Numbered from the stretch's first letter, positions 17,453 through 25,666 are shown. The stretch: DNA of 43,812 nucleotides from Deltaproteobacteria bacterium (GCA_031266055.1 JAISBT010000048.1:1-43812), one strand, 5' to 3'. Numbers and translations: made by a program. Notes: generated by a model not told the origin, from the sequence alone.

Positions 17453-18922
17453 TTATTCCTTGTCCAATTTGCCTACCAGGGAGAGAGTGAAGCTCGCCCC
17501 CATGTATTTGAAGTGCGGTTGAGCCTTGATGGTGACCGAGTACCAGCCGGGGTTGCCGGCCACGTCGCTGACCTCCACCTTGGCCAGACGCAGGGGGTGC
17601 CTGCTGCGGGTCACCGGATCGGGATTGTCCATTTCCGTCACATATTGGCTCAGCCATTTGTTGAGCTCGCGTTCCAGATCTTCTTTCGACTTCCAGGTGC
17701 CGATGTTTTCCCTCTGGATGACTTTGATATAGTGGGCCAGCCGGTTCATGATCATCATGTAAGGCAGTTGCGTGGACAGGCGGTAATTGGTTTCCGCCTC
17801 TTTGCCTTCCGGCGTGTTGGGGAAGATTTTCGGAACCTGGCAGGAATTGGCGGAGAAGAAAGCCGCGTTGTCCGAACCCTTGCGCATGGTCAGGGCGATG
17901 AAACCCTCTTCGGCCAGCTCATATTCCCGGCGCTCGGAAATAAGCACCTGAGTCGGAATTTTGGTCTGCGTCTGCCCCATGGACTCAAAGTTGTACAAAG
18001 GCAAATCTTCAACCGCTCCGCCGCCTTGCGGGCCGATAATGTTGGCGCACCAGCGGTATTTGGCGAAGGATTCCGTGAGGCGCGCGGCCAGAGCGAAGGA
18101 GGTGTTGCCCCAGCAAAAATCCCCGGTTGCGTCAGCCTGTTCCGTGAAGTTGAAACGTTTGACGGGATTGGTATCCTCCCCGTAAGGCAGACGCAACAAA
18201 AAACGCGGCAAGGTAAGGGCCACGGAACGGGCGTCTTCGGATTCGCGGAACGATCTCCACTTGGCGTATTGCGGCCCTTCAAATATCGTATGCAGATCCT
18301 TGAGATTGGGCAGCTCTTCCCATGAATCCAGCCCAAAGAACGTTTTGCCCGCCCCGGCGATGAACGGGGCGTGCGCCATGGTGGAAACCGAAGCCGTGTA
18401 TTGCAGCAGTTTCATGTCCTGCGGATCCGGGCCGAAATCGTAATCGGCGATGACCGCGCCCACGGGCTGCCCGCCGAACTGTCCGTATTCCGCCGTGTAC
18501 AATTGCTTGTACAGGCCGGATTTCACCACTTCGGGCGCGTCTTCAAAATCCGCCAGCAGATCGGCCTTGGACACGTTAATGAGTTCAATTTTGTTGTTTT
18601 CGCGAAAATCCGTCTTGTCCACCAGATACTTGAGGGAGCGCCAGGACGATTCCAATTTCTGGAACTCTTCGTTGTGCATGATGGCATTGACCATCAGGGA
18701 AAGCTTGGCGTCAATCTCACCGATCATGTCATCCACGAGTTTGGATGAAATTTTGGCTTCCGGCTTGACGACAACGATTTCTTTGAGAAAAGCCTGCAAA
18801 CCCGCGCGCGTGACGGAGTACCCTTCATCGTCAGGTTTCAGTTTGGATGCGGCGACAATTTCGTCCAGAAGATCGGGAGCCGCAGCGGTCACTTGAGCGT
18901 TTTCTGTCTGATTCTGAGACAT
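17453..18922 (-). CDS. tssC: Type VI secretion sheath large subunit TssC (VipB)
   Basis: TssC (489 aa) pairs with TssB to form the contractile sheath around the Hcp tube. Family blocks: SGLYKQLYTAEYGQFGGQP, VIADYDFGPDP, RFLLRLPYG, FCWGN, YRWCANIIGPQGGGAVEDLP, PYMMIMNRLAHYIKV, and the C-terminal PHFKYMGASFTLSLVGKLDKE. The reading frame could begin at the ATG at 18928, but GGAGGT would then be only one base away; ATG 18922 (MSQNQTEN) has it at seven bases and is preferred. It follows tssB by under 30 bases, as is usual for this pair, and is closer to the family consensus than the second copy at 10890. Confidence 0.96.
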   Translation of the reverse strand: MSQNQTENAQVTAAAPDLLDEIVAASKLKPDDEGYSVTRAGLQAFLKEIVVVKPEAKISSKLVDDMIGEIDAKLSLMVNAIMHNEEFQKLESSWRSLKYLVDKTDFRENNKIELINVSKADLLADFEDAPEVVKSGLYKQLYTAEYGQFGGQPVGAVIADYDFGPDPQDMKLLQYTASVSTMAHAPFIAGAGKTFFGLDSWEELPNLKDLHTIFEGPQYAKWRSFRESEDARSVALTLPRFLLRLPYGEDTNPVKRFNFTEQADATGDFCWGNTSFALAARLTESFAKYRWCANIIGPQGGGAVEDLPLYNFESMGQTQTKIPTQVLISERREYELAEEGFIALTMRKGSDNAAFFSANSCQVPKIFPNTPEGKEAETNYRLSTQLPYMMIMNRLAHYIKVIQRENIGTWKSKEDLERELNKWLSQYVTEMDNPDPVTRSRHPLRLAKVEVSDVAGNPGWYSVTIKAQPHFKYMGASFTLSLVGKLDKE

Positions 18923-18949
18923 AGGCATACCTCCTGCCGCTTGTTCCGG

Positions 18950-19435
18950 TTATGCGTCCAGACCGAGGGCGGCAAGCAGTTGCGCTCTCGTTGCGTCATC
19001 CTTGACGGCTTCCTGCACTTTTTTGCGGAAATCCGGGATATTGGACAACGGGCCTTTAAGGGCTTTCAAGGCTTCGCGCAGGCGCAACAATTCCGCCAGT
19101 TCCGGCACCTGCCCGGCCACGGCGTCCGGTTCAAAATCCTTGATGCCGGCGAAACTGAGGCTTACAGGCATTTTGGCCTCCTGATCCTCCGCCAGCTTGT
19201 TATCGACCACAATATCCAGCTTGACGTTCTGAGCTTTCAGCACATCGTTGAAATTATCCTTGTCCACCGATACAGGTTCGCGGTCTTCCAGCGGCCTGTC
19301 ATCGGGGCGATGGGTGAAATCCCCCAGAACCGTGAGCTTGAGCGGCAGTTCCGCCTCCGCCTGGGCGTCTCCCATGGCGGGTTTGTAAACTATGTTCACA
19401 CGTTCTTTTGGCGCTACGGAACCTTCTTTAGCCAT
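18950..19435 (-). CDS. tssB: Type VI secretion sheath small subunit TssB (VipA)
   Basis: TssB (161 aa) is the small sheath subunit that binds TssC. The start of the protein contains the family motif ERVNIVYKPAMGD followed by ELPLKLTVLGDFTHRPDD, and the C-terminal half has LRLREALKALKGPLSNIPDFR. GAGGAGG lies five bases upstream of the ATG. It is the first T6SS gene in transcription order, so the upstream region 19436-19827 should carry the main promoter of the cluster. Confidence 0.96.
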   Translation of the reverse strand: MAKEGSVAPKERVNIVYKPAMGDAQAEAELPLKLTVLGDFTHRPDDRPLEDREPVSVDKDNFNDVLKAQNVKLDIVVDNKLAEDQEAKMPVSLSFAGIKDFEPDAVAGQVPELAELLRLREALKALKGPLSNIPDFRKKVQEAVKDDATRAQLLAALGLDA

Positions 19436-19827
19436 AAAAACCTCCTCGCGGATTTACATGGATGAGCTGCCCGGCAACGCGCCGGAGGGGAGAATAAAGA
19501 AACAGGGAAGGATTCCGGCTGCAACGAAATCCTCTTGGGTGCCTGGGCGTGAAGAAATAAAAGAACACCAAATTCTCGTCTTTTATTCGGATTCCGGATA
19601 AAAACCGCGTCCTGCAATTTTATCCGCCGGTTGCGGCGGAAGCCTCAAGCTCCGCCTTGCTTCCTGGAGCAATTTAATTTGGAGACTCGCCCTTAATGAT
19701 AATGAATCTTCATAGCCATAGCCCATAGCATGGAAAATTATAATATGCAAAATATAATCGCGAGTTTTCAATTTTATGCTGGCCGGCCCGGCGCTTGCGG
19801 GCAAAAAAACCGACGCATTACGTATGT
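19436..19827. other. Intergenic region upstream of tssB
   Basis: No gene seen. On the minus strand a TATAAT (19737-19742) is the best -10 box, but no good -35 element is at normal spacing, so activation by another factor is possible. I saw no clear sigma-54 site. Positions 19664-19697 (GAGCAATTTAATTTGGAGAC and following bases) resemble a worn copy of the family A tail. A GC-rich stem (GCCCGGCGCTTGCGGGC) lies close to the end of the cysteine synthase gene. Confidence 0.45.
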
Positions 19828-20790
19828 TTATTCCTCCAGGGCCGAAAGTTGGGTGGAAAGATAACGCTCGCCGGAATCCGGCAGAATGACCGCAATAATT
19901 TTACCGGAACTTTCCGGGCGTCCGGCAATGCTCCGGGCCGCCCAGAGCGCCGCCCCGGCGGAGATGCCGGCAAGAATGCCTTCCGCGCGCGCCAGTTCCC
20001 GCGCGGTATTGATGGCGTCCTCATTGGTTACCCGCACTATCTCGTCAATAATTGAACGGTTGAGGATTTTGGGCACAAAACCTGCGCCTATGCCCTGGAT
20101 GCGATGCGGGCCGGGCCGGCCGCCGGAAAGCACCGGCGAAGCGTCAGGTTCCACCGCCACGACGCGCACGCCCGGCCTGCGCGCTTTCAGCACCTCGCCT
20201 ACCCCGGTTATGGTGCCGCCCGTGCCTACCCCGGCCACGAAACAATCCACCCCGCCATGCGTGTCGGCCCAGATTTCTTCCGCCGTGGTGCGGCGGTGCG
20301 CCTCCGGATTGGCGGGATTCTCAAACTGCATGGGCATGAAGCCGCCCGGCAGTTGATGCAGCAGTTCTGCGGCCTTGCGCACGGAACCGGACATGCCGTC
20401 CTTGGCGGAGGTCAGCACCACATCCGCCCCCAGCATGGCCGCCAGTTTCCGGCGCTCCACGGACATGGTTTCCGGCATGGTCAGCACCAGCTTATAGCCC
20501 TTGGCCGCGCAGGCAAAGGCCAGACCAATGCCGGTGTTGCCGGAGGTGGGTTCAACGACCGTCCCGCCGGGAACCAGCTTTCCTTCGCGTTCCGCCGCCT
20601 CCAGCATGGCCGCGCCTATGCGGCACTTGACGCTGTTCATGGGATTGAAGGATTCCACTTTGGCCAGCAATATGCCCGGAAGCCCGGCTCCCAGCCTGGC
20701 CAGACGCACCAGGGGCGTATTGCCGCGCGCCTCGATTATGTCCCGGTAAATTTTTCCCCGGCTGTCCGCCGCTGTAGAGATAATGCTCAT
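19828..20790 (-). CDS. cysK: CysK-type cysteine synthase (O-acetylserine sulfhydrylase)
   Basis: A PLP enzyme of 320 aa expected to join sulfide and O-acetylserine to give cysteine. The PLP lysine lies in [11 protein letters not shown] (K55), matching the SVKCRIG of E. coli CysK. The substrate loop TSGNTG (about 82-87) and the phosphate-binding GTGGT (about 186-190) are intact, as is the C-terminal [12 protein letters not shown]. Its ATG overlaps the stop of the ABC ATPase by four bases (ATGA), so it is translated together with the importer. This suggests it uses sulfur or an amino-acid precursor brought in by that system, though the substrate is not shown. Related enzymes (CysM, cystathionine beta-synthase-like) are less likely. 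Confidence 0.9.
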   Translation of the reverse strand: MSIISTAADSRGKIYRDIIEARGNTPLVRLARLGAGLPGILLAKVESFNPMNSVKCRIGAAMLEAAEREGKLVPGGTVVEPTSGNTGIGLAFACAAKGYKLVLTMPETMSVERRKLAAMLGADVVLTSAKDGMSGSVRKAAELLHQLPGGFMPMQFENPANPEAHRRTTAEEIWADTHGGVDCFVAGVGTGGTITGVGEVLKARRPGVRVVAVEPDASPVLSGGRPGPHRIQGIGAGFVPKILNRSIIDEIVRVTNEDAINTARELARAEGILAGISAGAALWAARSIAGRPESSGKIIAVILPDSGERYLSTQLSALEE

Positions 20791-21692
20791 ATGGAGTACA
20801 TGCTTTCCTGGTTGAGGTCATATTGCAGAATGGCGAACACCCGCTCCTGAATCTCCACCAGGGCAGGATCCGTCCGCGCCCTGGGACGGGGAAGCGCCAC
20901 CGGGATGCGGTTGCGCACCGTGCCGCCGGGGCCGGGTGAAAACACAAGCACTTCGTCGGAAAGGTAAACCGCCTCCTGCACGTCATGGCTGACCATGACG
21001 ACGCTGATGGGCGCGGCTCCGGCCCTGGCATCGTCCAAAAGACGCAGGAGGCCGTCTTGCAGTTTTTCCCGCTGCAAGGCGTCCACCGCGGCAAAAGGTT
21101 CGTCCATGAGGATGATTTTGGGCTCCACCGAAAGAGCCCTGGCCAGGGCCAGACGCTGGCGCATGCCGCCGGAAAGCTGGGAAGGATATTTGTTTTCCGC
21201 TTCGGCCAACCCGACTTTATTCAGATAAAACCTGGCCTTTTCCGCCATTTCCGCCCGGCCGGAGCGGCCATGCCCGGAAGCGCGCAGCTTCAGCGCGAAC
21301 ACAATGTTCTGCATGGCCGTCATCCAGGGAAAAATCGCGTAATCCTGAAAAATCATGGCGATGTCGTGCCTGGGACGATTGGTGAATACCCCGTTGGCCA
21401 ACGGCGAGATGAAGCGGTAGCGGCGCTTGTAGTCTTCCATTTCTTTTCTGGTCGAGGGGAGAGGTTCCAGCACGAGTTTGCCGTCTATGCGCACTTCACC
21501 GTCCGTGGGGGCCTGAAGCCCGGCCAGAATTTCCAGAAAGGTGGATTTGCCGCATCCCGAAGGCCCGAGCAAACTGACCACCGCGCCATCCCGGACGCTC
21601 AGGGAGACGTTCAATACCGCGGTAAGCCCTTCGGCCAACCCCTTTTCATTCAGCACTGAAAAAAACTTGCTGATGCCGCGCGCTTCAATCAT
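20787..21692 (-). CDS. ABC importer ATPase, NitT/TauT/SsuB type
   Basis: Cytoplasmic ATPase (301 aa) that powers uptake with the permease and binding protein upstream. Walker [10 protein letters not shown] (43-51), Q-loop [11 protein letters not shown], signature LSGGM (173-177) and Walker B IILMDEPF (193-200) are all present, followed by the H-loop segment VVMVSHD. The stretch between Walker A and the Q-loop is longer than in most SsuB/TauB proteins, with about 25 extra residues ([18 protein letters not shown] and following). The family includes nitrate, taurine, alkanesulfonate and thiamine-precursor transporters, so the substrate stays open. It overlaps cysK by four bases and starts five bases after the permease. 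Confidence 0.9.
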   Translation of the reverse strand: MIEARGISKFFSVLNEKGLAEGLTAVLNVSLSVRDGAVVSLLGPSGCGKSTFLEILAGLQAPTDGEVRIDGKLVLEPLPSTRKEMEDYKRRYRFISPLANGVFTNRPRHDIAMIFQDYAIFPWMTAMQNIVFALKLRASGHGRSGRAEMAEKARFYLNKVGLAEAENKYPSQLSGGMRQRLALARALSVEPKIILMDEPFAAVDALQREKLQDGLLRLLDDARAGAAPISVVMVSHDVQEAVYLSDEVLVFSPGPGGTVRNRIPVALPRPRARTDPALVEIQERVFAILQYDLNQESMYSI

Positions 21693-21697
21693 GGCGC

Positions 21698-22525
21698 CTA
21701 TCTCCCCACCTTCCAGACGGCCAGCTTGATTTCAACGTATTTCAGGATTTCGATCAGAAACCAACCGATAAAACCCAGCACGCCCATGCAGACCATCATG
21801 TCCGGAATCAGGAAATAGTCCTTGGCCTGCCCCAGCAGAAAACCCACGCCCATCCTGCCGCCGTACGCCTCGCCGATGACCAGCATCACCAGCCCCATGG
21901 CCACGCCGGTTTTCAGGCTCATGATAATGGCGCCGAAAGCGTGCCAGAAGTATACATTGCGCAGCAGGGTGAACTCGCTCGCGCCGAACACCCTGGCGGA
22001 AGCGAGGTAGCGCGGGTCGGTGTCCTTTACCCCCTGATAGGTATTGAAGAGCACCGGATAAAAAATTCCGATGACCATAAGAAAAATGTGCATGCTTGAA
22101 CCTATGCCGAAGATGATAATGGTCATGGGCACCCAGGCCGGCGGCGGTATGGGCGAAAGGAGCTGCCAGAGAGGCAGAAATACGGCCCGTATTTTTGGAT
22201 TCCAGCCCATGAGCAAACCTGTGGGCACCGCCAGAAGCACCGCTATGCCGAAGGCCGCGAAAAACCGCCCCAGACTGTAAAGAACATGCAGAGCAAGGTC
22301 TTTGCGCAGCAGCATATTCCAGAAGGCAGCCGCCACCGTGCTCGGGCGCGGCAGCAGGCTCTCCGGCACAAGGCCGAGCCGGGGCAACGCTTCCCAGAGC
22401 AGGAGCAGGGGAATAAACAGACAGAGAAAGCCCGGGGAAAAAAAATTTCCCCCGGCGTTTTTGGCAAATCCGCCGAGTTCCGTCAGAACCCGGCGGATTC
22501 CCCTTGTTGCGTACTGATCGGCCAT
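21698..22525 (-). CDS. ABC importer permease, NitT/TauT/SsuC type
   Basis: Inner-membrane permease (275 aa from ATG 22525; a GTG at 22528 would add one residue). About six hydrophobic segments can be seen, beginning with FFSPGFLCLFIPLLLLWEALP. The coupling loop that contacts the ATPase has the BPD_transp_1 pattern around YLASARVFGASEFTLLRNVYFWHAFGAI. The family match is to SsuC/TauC-type proteins. Its start overlaps the stop of the binding-protein gene, so the two are coupled. Confidence 0.9.
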   Translation of the reverse strand: MADQYATRGIRRVLTELGGFAKNAGGNFFSPGFLCLFIPLLLLWEALPRLGLVPESLLPRPSTVAAAFWNMLLRKDLALHVLYSLGRFFAAFGIAVLLAVPTGLLMGWNPKIRAVFLPLWQLLSPIPPPAWVPMTIIIFGIGSSMHIFLMVIGIFYPVLFNTYQGVKDTDPRYLASARVFGASEFTLLRNVYFWHAFGAIIMSLKTGVAMGLVMLVIGEAYGGRMGVGFLLGQAKDYFLIPDMMVCMGVLGFIGWFLIEILKYVEIKLAVWKVGR

Positions 22526-23541
22526 CACCAGGTAATGCCTTTGAATTCCGGCGCAAAAAGCGCATCGCCGGGATTTTTCTCAATGGTTCCCTGATTGACC
22601 AGAGCCTGCGCGTACCCGGTGAGCCCCACGGTGTCAAGCTTGATCTGGAAGCCCAGCTTGGGGTTGCTGTTGATGATGGCCTGTCGGGATACGTTGGGCA
22701 CATACTTCTGCGCTATGGCGACAATATCGTCGGCCGCGGGATTGCCGCGGATCAGTTTATCCGCTTCATCAATGGCCTCAATAAAGGCTTTGGCGTCCGC
22801 GGCGCGCTTTTTGACAAAATCCCTGTTCGCGTTGATGGTGCGGCAAGGCGGATTTTCTCCCGCCAGATTGGGCTCTACCTTGCCGTCGCCGTCAATGTCG
22901 GAGCGGCCGTCGAAAATCGTTCTGTATTTGGGTTTCCCGGCGGCATCCTTCAGCAGCAGAGCTTCGGCCACAAAGGGCTCTTCCAGAATCGCGGCCGCCA
23001 CGGAGTTGCTTTCCAGAGCGGCCAGCGCGGCGCCGGGAGCAAGGGCGGTCAGGGTGAACTCGGTGTCGAATTTTTGCTTCAAGGTGTCGCGTATGGCTAT
23101 AACCGCGCAGCAAGTACTGGAAAGACCGGCGAGTTGCAGACCTTTAAGGTCGGAGGGCTTTTTGAACGGCGCGCTTACCGGAGCTACCAGCACCGAAGTG
23201 CAGGGAATTTTCACCTGGGCGATGATGATGATGTTCTGGCCCTTGGCAATGGGGGTGATGACGCCTGTGGGGCAGTTGAACACGATGTCCGCTTCGCCTC
23301 CCACCACCGCGGCCACGCCGGAACTGGTCTGCCGGATTTCCACCTCCAGCCCGCGTTTCGTGAACAGGCCCTTTTCATAGGCCACATACAGGTTCAGGTG
23401 ATGGGTGGAATTGGCGTCCGCCACGATGATTTTGGGCGCGGCGGCCTGCGCGCTCAAACCCGGGGCGAAAACGGCGCCCGCCAGCAGGCAAAGCGTGAGC
23501 AGCGCCTGCAAGTAAACCAACAAACGATTTTTTCTCCGCAT
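22525..23541 (-). CDS. Periplasmic substrate-binding protein, NitT/TauT/SsuA type
   Basis: A 338-aa exported binding protein. A signal peptide is clear: basic MRRKNR, a hydrophobic run, and a cut near AQAAAP. The mature part starts PKIIVADANSTHHLNLYVAYEKGLFTKRGL, as in NMT1/SsuA-like proteins. Three cysteine spots (IPCTS, STCCA, PPCRT) are unusual for a periplasmic receptor and might matter for ligand or metal binding; this is speculation. It heads the operon with permease, ATPase and cysK. GGAGG lies before the ATG. A TTGACA promoter and two inverted repeats lie upstream. Confidence 0.88.
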   Translation of the reverse strand: MRRKNRLLVYLQALLTLCLLAGAVFAPGLSAQAAAPKIIVADANSTHHLNLYVAYEKGLFTKRGLEVEIRQTSSGVAAVVGGEADIVFNCPTGVITPIAKGQNIIIIAQVKIPCTSVLVAPVSAPFKKPSDLKGLQLAGLSSTCCAVIAIRDTLKQKFDTEFTLTALAPGAALAALESNSVAAAILEEPFVAEALLLKDAAGKPKYRTIFDGRSDIDGDGKVEPNLAGENPPCRTINANRDFVKKRAADAKAFIEAIDEADKLIRGNPAADDIVAIAQKYVPNVSRQAIINSNPKLGFQIKLDTVGLTGYAQALVNQGTIEKNPGDALFAPEFKGITW

Positions 23542-23591
23542 GATTCCTCCTGAATTGCCGGTTAGTTAATATTACTAAAAAGGTAAGATTA

Positions 23592-23620
23592 GTAATAATA
23601 TTCAGAAAAGCTCTTGTCAA
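23592..23620 (-). promoter_or_regulatory. Promoter of the binding protein-permease-ATPase-cysK operon
   Basis: On the minus strand TTGACA (23620-23615), 17-bp spacer, TATTAC (23597-23592). The spacing is ideal and the -35 box perfect. It is the only good promoter upstream of the four-gene operon. Confidence 0.65.
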
Positions 23621-23632
23621 TATTTTTCTGAA
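23601..23632. promoter_or_regulatory. Inverted repeat overlapping the operon promoter
   Basis: TTCAGAAAA (23601-23609) and TTTTCTGAA (23624-23632) are perfect 9-bp arms 14 bp apart that surround the -35 box. A second pair, AATATTACT with AGTAATAATATT, lies at about 23568-23602 over the -10 and start region. Both fit a repressor or activator site; the regulator is unknown. Confidence 0.5.
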
Positions 23633-23680
23633 AGATATTTTGCGGAGTTGAGTCGAAATGCGAAGCATGCCGGAGGCAAG

Positions 23681-23717
23681 CATGTCACGCCTGCACTGTC
23701 GCAACAGGCGTGACATG
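23681..23717. repeat. Family B variant hairpin
   Basis: CATGTCACGCCTG (23681-23693) and CAGGCGTGACATG (23705-23717) are perfect 13-bp arms. The outer CATGTCAC is shared with the family B modules at 9.8, 10.6 and 25.5 kb, while the inner arm differs and remains paired. Confidence 0.8.
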
Positions 23718-23722
23718 GTACT

Positions 23723-23998
23723 GGAGCATTTTAACATTGAAAATGTTAAAATGCTCTGCCCCGCAGGCGTAGGCGAAACTTGCTTCAGCCGTTGCTGCGC
23801 AGCAGCTTACGGATGAAGACAGCAAATAGTTGCCAGACATTCCATCTTGGACAATCGCTGTCGCTATCCGTAAAGCGGCAAGCCGCTTAACGGCTACCGC
23901 GCTTCAGCCGTTGCTGCGCAGCAGCTTACGGATGAAGACAGCAGAGATGTTTCGCCGTTAAACGCCGGAGGGAGCGTCTCAAAATTATATTGCTTTAG
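23723..23998 (+). repeat. Family A copy 3, interrupted by family C modules
   Basis: Starts with GAGCATTTTAACATT-gaa-AATGTTAAAATGCTC. The GGCGG hairpin is missing and the GGCGAAAC segment is interrupted by two C modules (23782-23824 and 23901-23943) that contain GTTGCTGCGCAGCAGC, with a third hairpin module (23856-23902) between them. The family A tail then resumes at 23950. The SDR stop codon (23995-23997) lies in this tail. Together with the promoter region this accounts for most of 23542-23994, where no gene is seen. Confidence 0.85.
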
Positions 23999-24759
23999 TG
24001 GATCGTCCAGCCCCCGTCGATATACAGAATGTGGCCCGTCACGATGTCCGCTCCGGGAGAGGCCAGATAGATAACGCCCGCGGCGACCTCTTCGCCTTTG
24101 GCCAGGCGCGGCACGCGCAGCTTGCTGAAAACGTAGTCCCTGAATTCCTCTTTCTTGAACATGTTCGCCGTCATCTCGGTTTCCACGAAGGTGGGGGCCA
24201 CAGCATTGACCGTAACGCCGTGCTCCGCCCATTCGTAAGCCATGACGCGCGTAATCTGGTCAACGCCGCCCTTGCTCGCGCAATAGGCCGCCCGGTTGAG
24301 CAGCGCTACTTTGCCGGACTGCGAGGACACGTTGATGATTTTGCCGCCGCCTTGGGCGATCATGATTTTGCCGAAGGCCTGGGCGCAAAAGAATGCGCCC
24401 TTGAGGTTGGTATTCATGAGCATGTCCCAGGTGGCCTCGTCAACTTCCGCCGTGGGCTGGGGCTTGTTCACTCCGGCGTTGTTCACGAGAACATCCACCC
24501 TGCCCATGCTTTCGGCGGCTTTTTCAGCCATTTTGGCCGTGAGCGCGACCTCGGTTATATCAACAGACTCGATCCAGGCCCGGCGGCCTTCGGCGCGGAC
24601 GAGCGCGGCCGTCTGTTCAAGCTCGGAAACCGTGCGGCTCCAGAGCATGACGTCCACCCCATACCGGGCGAGAGCCACCGCAATGCTACGGCCAAGACCT
24701 CTGCCCGCTCCGGTAACCACGGCTTTCTTCCCGGTCAGGTCAAAAAAATCCTTTCCCAT
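23995..24759 (-). CDS. SDR-family NAD(P)-dependent oxidoreductase
   Basis: Classical short-chain dehydrogenase/reductase, 254 aa. The cofactor motif TGAGRGLG (16-23), NNAG (93-96), active-site Ser in INVSSQSG (145/146), Tyr159 and Lys163 (YCASK) are all in place, and the C-terminus (GHILYIDGGW) is typical. It resembles gluconate 5-dehydrogenase and 3-oxoacyl-reductase-like enzymes; the substrate cannot be read from sequence. GGGAGG precedes the ATG. It is divergent from hicA with 125 bp between, and the two promoters have their -35 boxes nine bases apart. The stop falls in repeat DNA. Confidence 0.9.
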   Translation of the reverse strand: MGKDFFDLTGKKAVVTGAGRGLGRSIAVALARYGVDVMLWSRTVSELEQTAALVRAEGRRAWIESVDITEVALTAKMAEKAAESMGRVDVLVNNAGVNKPQPTAEVDEATWDMLMNTNLKGAFFCAQAFGKIMIAQGGGKIINVSSQSGKVALLNRAAYCASKGGVDQITRVMAYEWAEHGVTVNAVAPTFVETEMTANMFKKEEFRDYVFSKLRVPRLAKGEEVAAGVIYLASPGADIVTGHILYIDGGWTIH

Positions 24760-24802
24760 ACAATACCTCCCTGAAAGTGTTCACTTATAGATTATAAAAG
24801 AT

Positions 24803-24878
24803 ATTGGATGATATTGTGGGCATGAAAGCCTGATATGTCAAATTGCTGCCTTGACATAACATCATCCAATGATATTAT
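24803..24878. promoter_or_regulatory. Divergent promoters and candidate HicB operator
   Basis: For hicA (+): TTGACA 24851-24856, 16 bp, TATTAT 24873-24878. For the SDR gene (-): TTGACA 24841-24836, 17 bp, CACAAT 24818-24813. The -35 boxes form a TATGTCAA/TTGACATA palindrome. A second pair, ATTGGATGAT (24803-24812) and ATCATCCAAT (24861-24870), places one arm in each promoter. The hicA -10 ends seven bases before the ATG, so its mRNA may have almost no leader. Confidence 0.6.
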
Positions 24879-24884
24879 TTCTCC

Positions 24885-25139
24885 ATGAAGGCCAAACACC
24901 GGAAAACGCTGCATCTGCTTTTTCAGCGTCCTGTCAGCGGGAATATACGTTGGACGGACATTGAGGCGCTTTTTACGGATCTTGGCGCGACTATTTCCCA
25001 AGCGGAAGGCTCTCGCGTGTGCGTCCGGCTTTTCGGCGACAGGCGTGTGTTTCACCGTCCGCACCCTTCGCCGGACGCGGACAAAGGCGCTGTGGCGAGC
25101 GTCCGCAACTGGCTGGAAGCCAATGGAGTGAAGCCATGA
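24885..25139 (+). CDS. hicA: HicA-family mRNA interferase toxin
   Basis: An 84-aa protein of the HicA/YcfA type, which carries a double-stranded-RNA-binding-like fold and cleaves mRNA. Family features seen: WTDIEALFTDLGA near residue 25, SRVCVRLFG, and the catalytic histidine region FHRPHP followed by a C-terminal VRNWLEANG. It is longer than minimal HicA proteins because of an N-terminal part (MKAKHRKTLHLLFQRPVSGN) that the RHH-type HicB subfamily partner often accompanies. No ribosome site lies before the ATG, in keeping with a near-leaderless message. It overlaps hicB by four bases. Confidence 0.85.
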   Translation: MKAKHRKTLHLLFQRPVSGNIRWTDIEALFTDLGATISQAEGSRVCVRLFGDRRVFHRPHPSPDADKGAVASVRNWLEANGVKP

Positions 25140-25471
25140 AAAATACCATGCAATTCTACGGCGGCTATAAGGCTGTCATCACATACAATCAGGAAATCGG
25201 CATGTTTCGCGGCGAATTTGTCGGCCTGAACGGCGGGGCGGATTTTTACGCCAAGGATACGGAAGGCTTGCAGCGGGAAGGCCAGACATCGCTTAAGGTG
25301 TTTTTACGCATGTGCGAGGAAGACGGCGTTTCCCCCAAAAAGCCGCAGGGAAAATTCGCGTTGCGCCTTGATCCGGAAACCTATTATGATGCCAGCGTCG
25401 CCGCCGCCGCGCACGGTCTCAGTCTGAATCAATGGATCACCAAAGCCGTACAGGAGGCTGCACGGGATTGA
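25136..25471 (+). CDS. hicB: HicB-family antitoxin with ribbon-helix-helix C-terminus
   Basis: A 111-aa antitoxin. The N-terminal part (YGGYKAVITYNQEIGMFRGEFVGLNG) fits the degraded RNase H-like fold that blocks HicA; the C-terminal part GKFALRLDPETYYDASVAAAAHGLSLNQWITKAV fits a ribbon-helix-helix DNA-binding domain. Its ATG overlaps the hicA stop (ATGA), so toxin and antitoxin are coupled. HicB proteins of this kind repress their own operon, and the inverted repeat at 24803/24861 is a candidate target. If so it would also affect the SDR gene. Confidence 0.88.
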   Translation: MKNTMQFYGGYKAVITYNQEIGMFRGEFVGLNGGADFYAKDTEGLQREGQTSLKVFLRMCEEDGVSPKKPQGKFALRLDPETYYDASVAAAAHGLSLNQWITKAVQEAARD

Positions 25472-25516
25472 AAAGGCATTGCCCCTTTGAACCAATTTCA
25501 GGGAATATTTCTACTA

Positions 25517-25562
25517 CCATGTCACACTTAAAACTTCGCTTCGCTACGTTTGAAGTGTAATG
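25517..25562. repeat. Family B hairpin module
   Basis: CCATGTCACACTTAAAACTT followed by CGCTTCGCTACGTTTGAAGTGT, the same module found at 9755-9806 and 10598-10650. It lies between hicB and the Sel1-repeat gene, which converge here, so it could serve as a two-way transcript end. Confidence 0.85.
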
Positions 25563-25666
25563 TTTCAATAGGTTGTTCACCCTCCCTCAAATCGGTAAGC
25601 TGGAGTTAAGCGGAGCCGGAACGATGAATCTCCCGCCGGGAGCATCGCGACCCTCAACGCGTGCCG

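Noticed and set aside
19436-19827. Sigma-54 promoter for the T6SS
   Set aside because: No TGGCAC-N5-TTGC-like site could be found on the minus strand upstream of tssB.
23723-23998. Retron or other reverse-transcriptase-linked RNA
   Set aside because: Structured repeats are present but no reverse transcriptase is encoded anywhere in the window.
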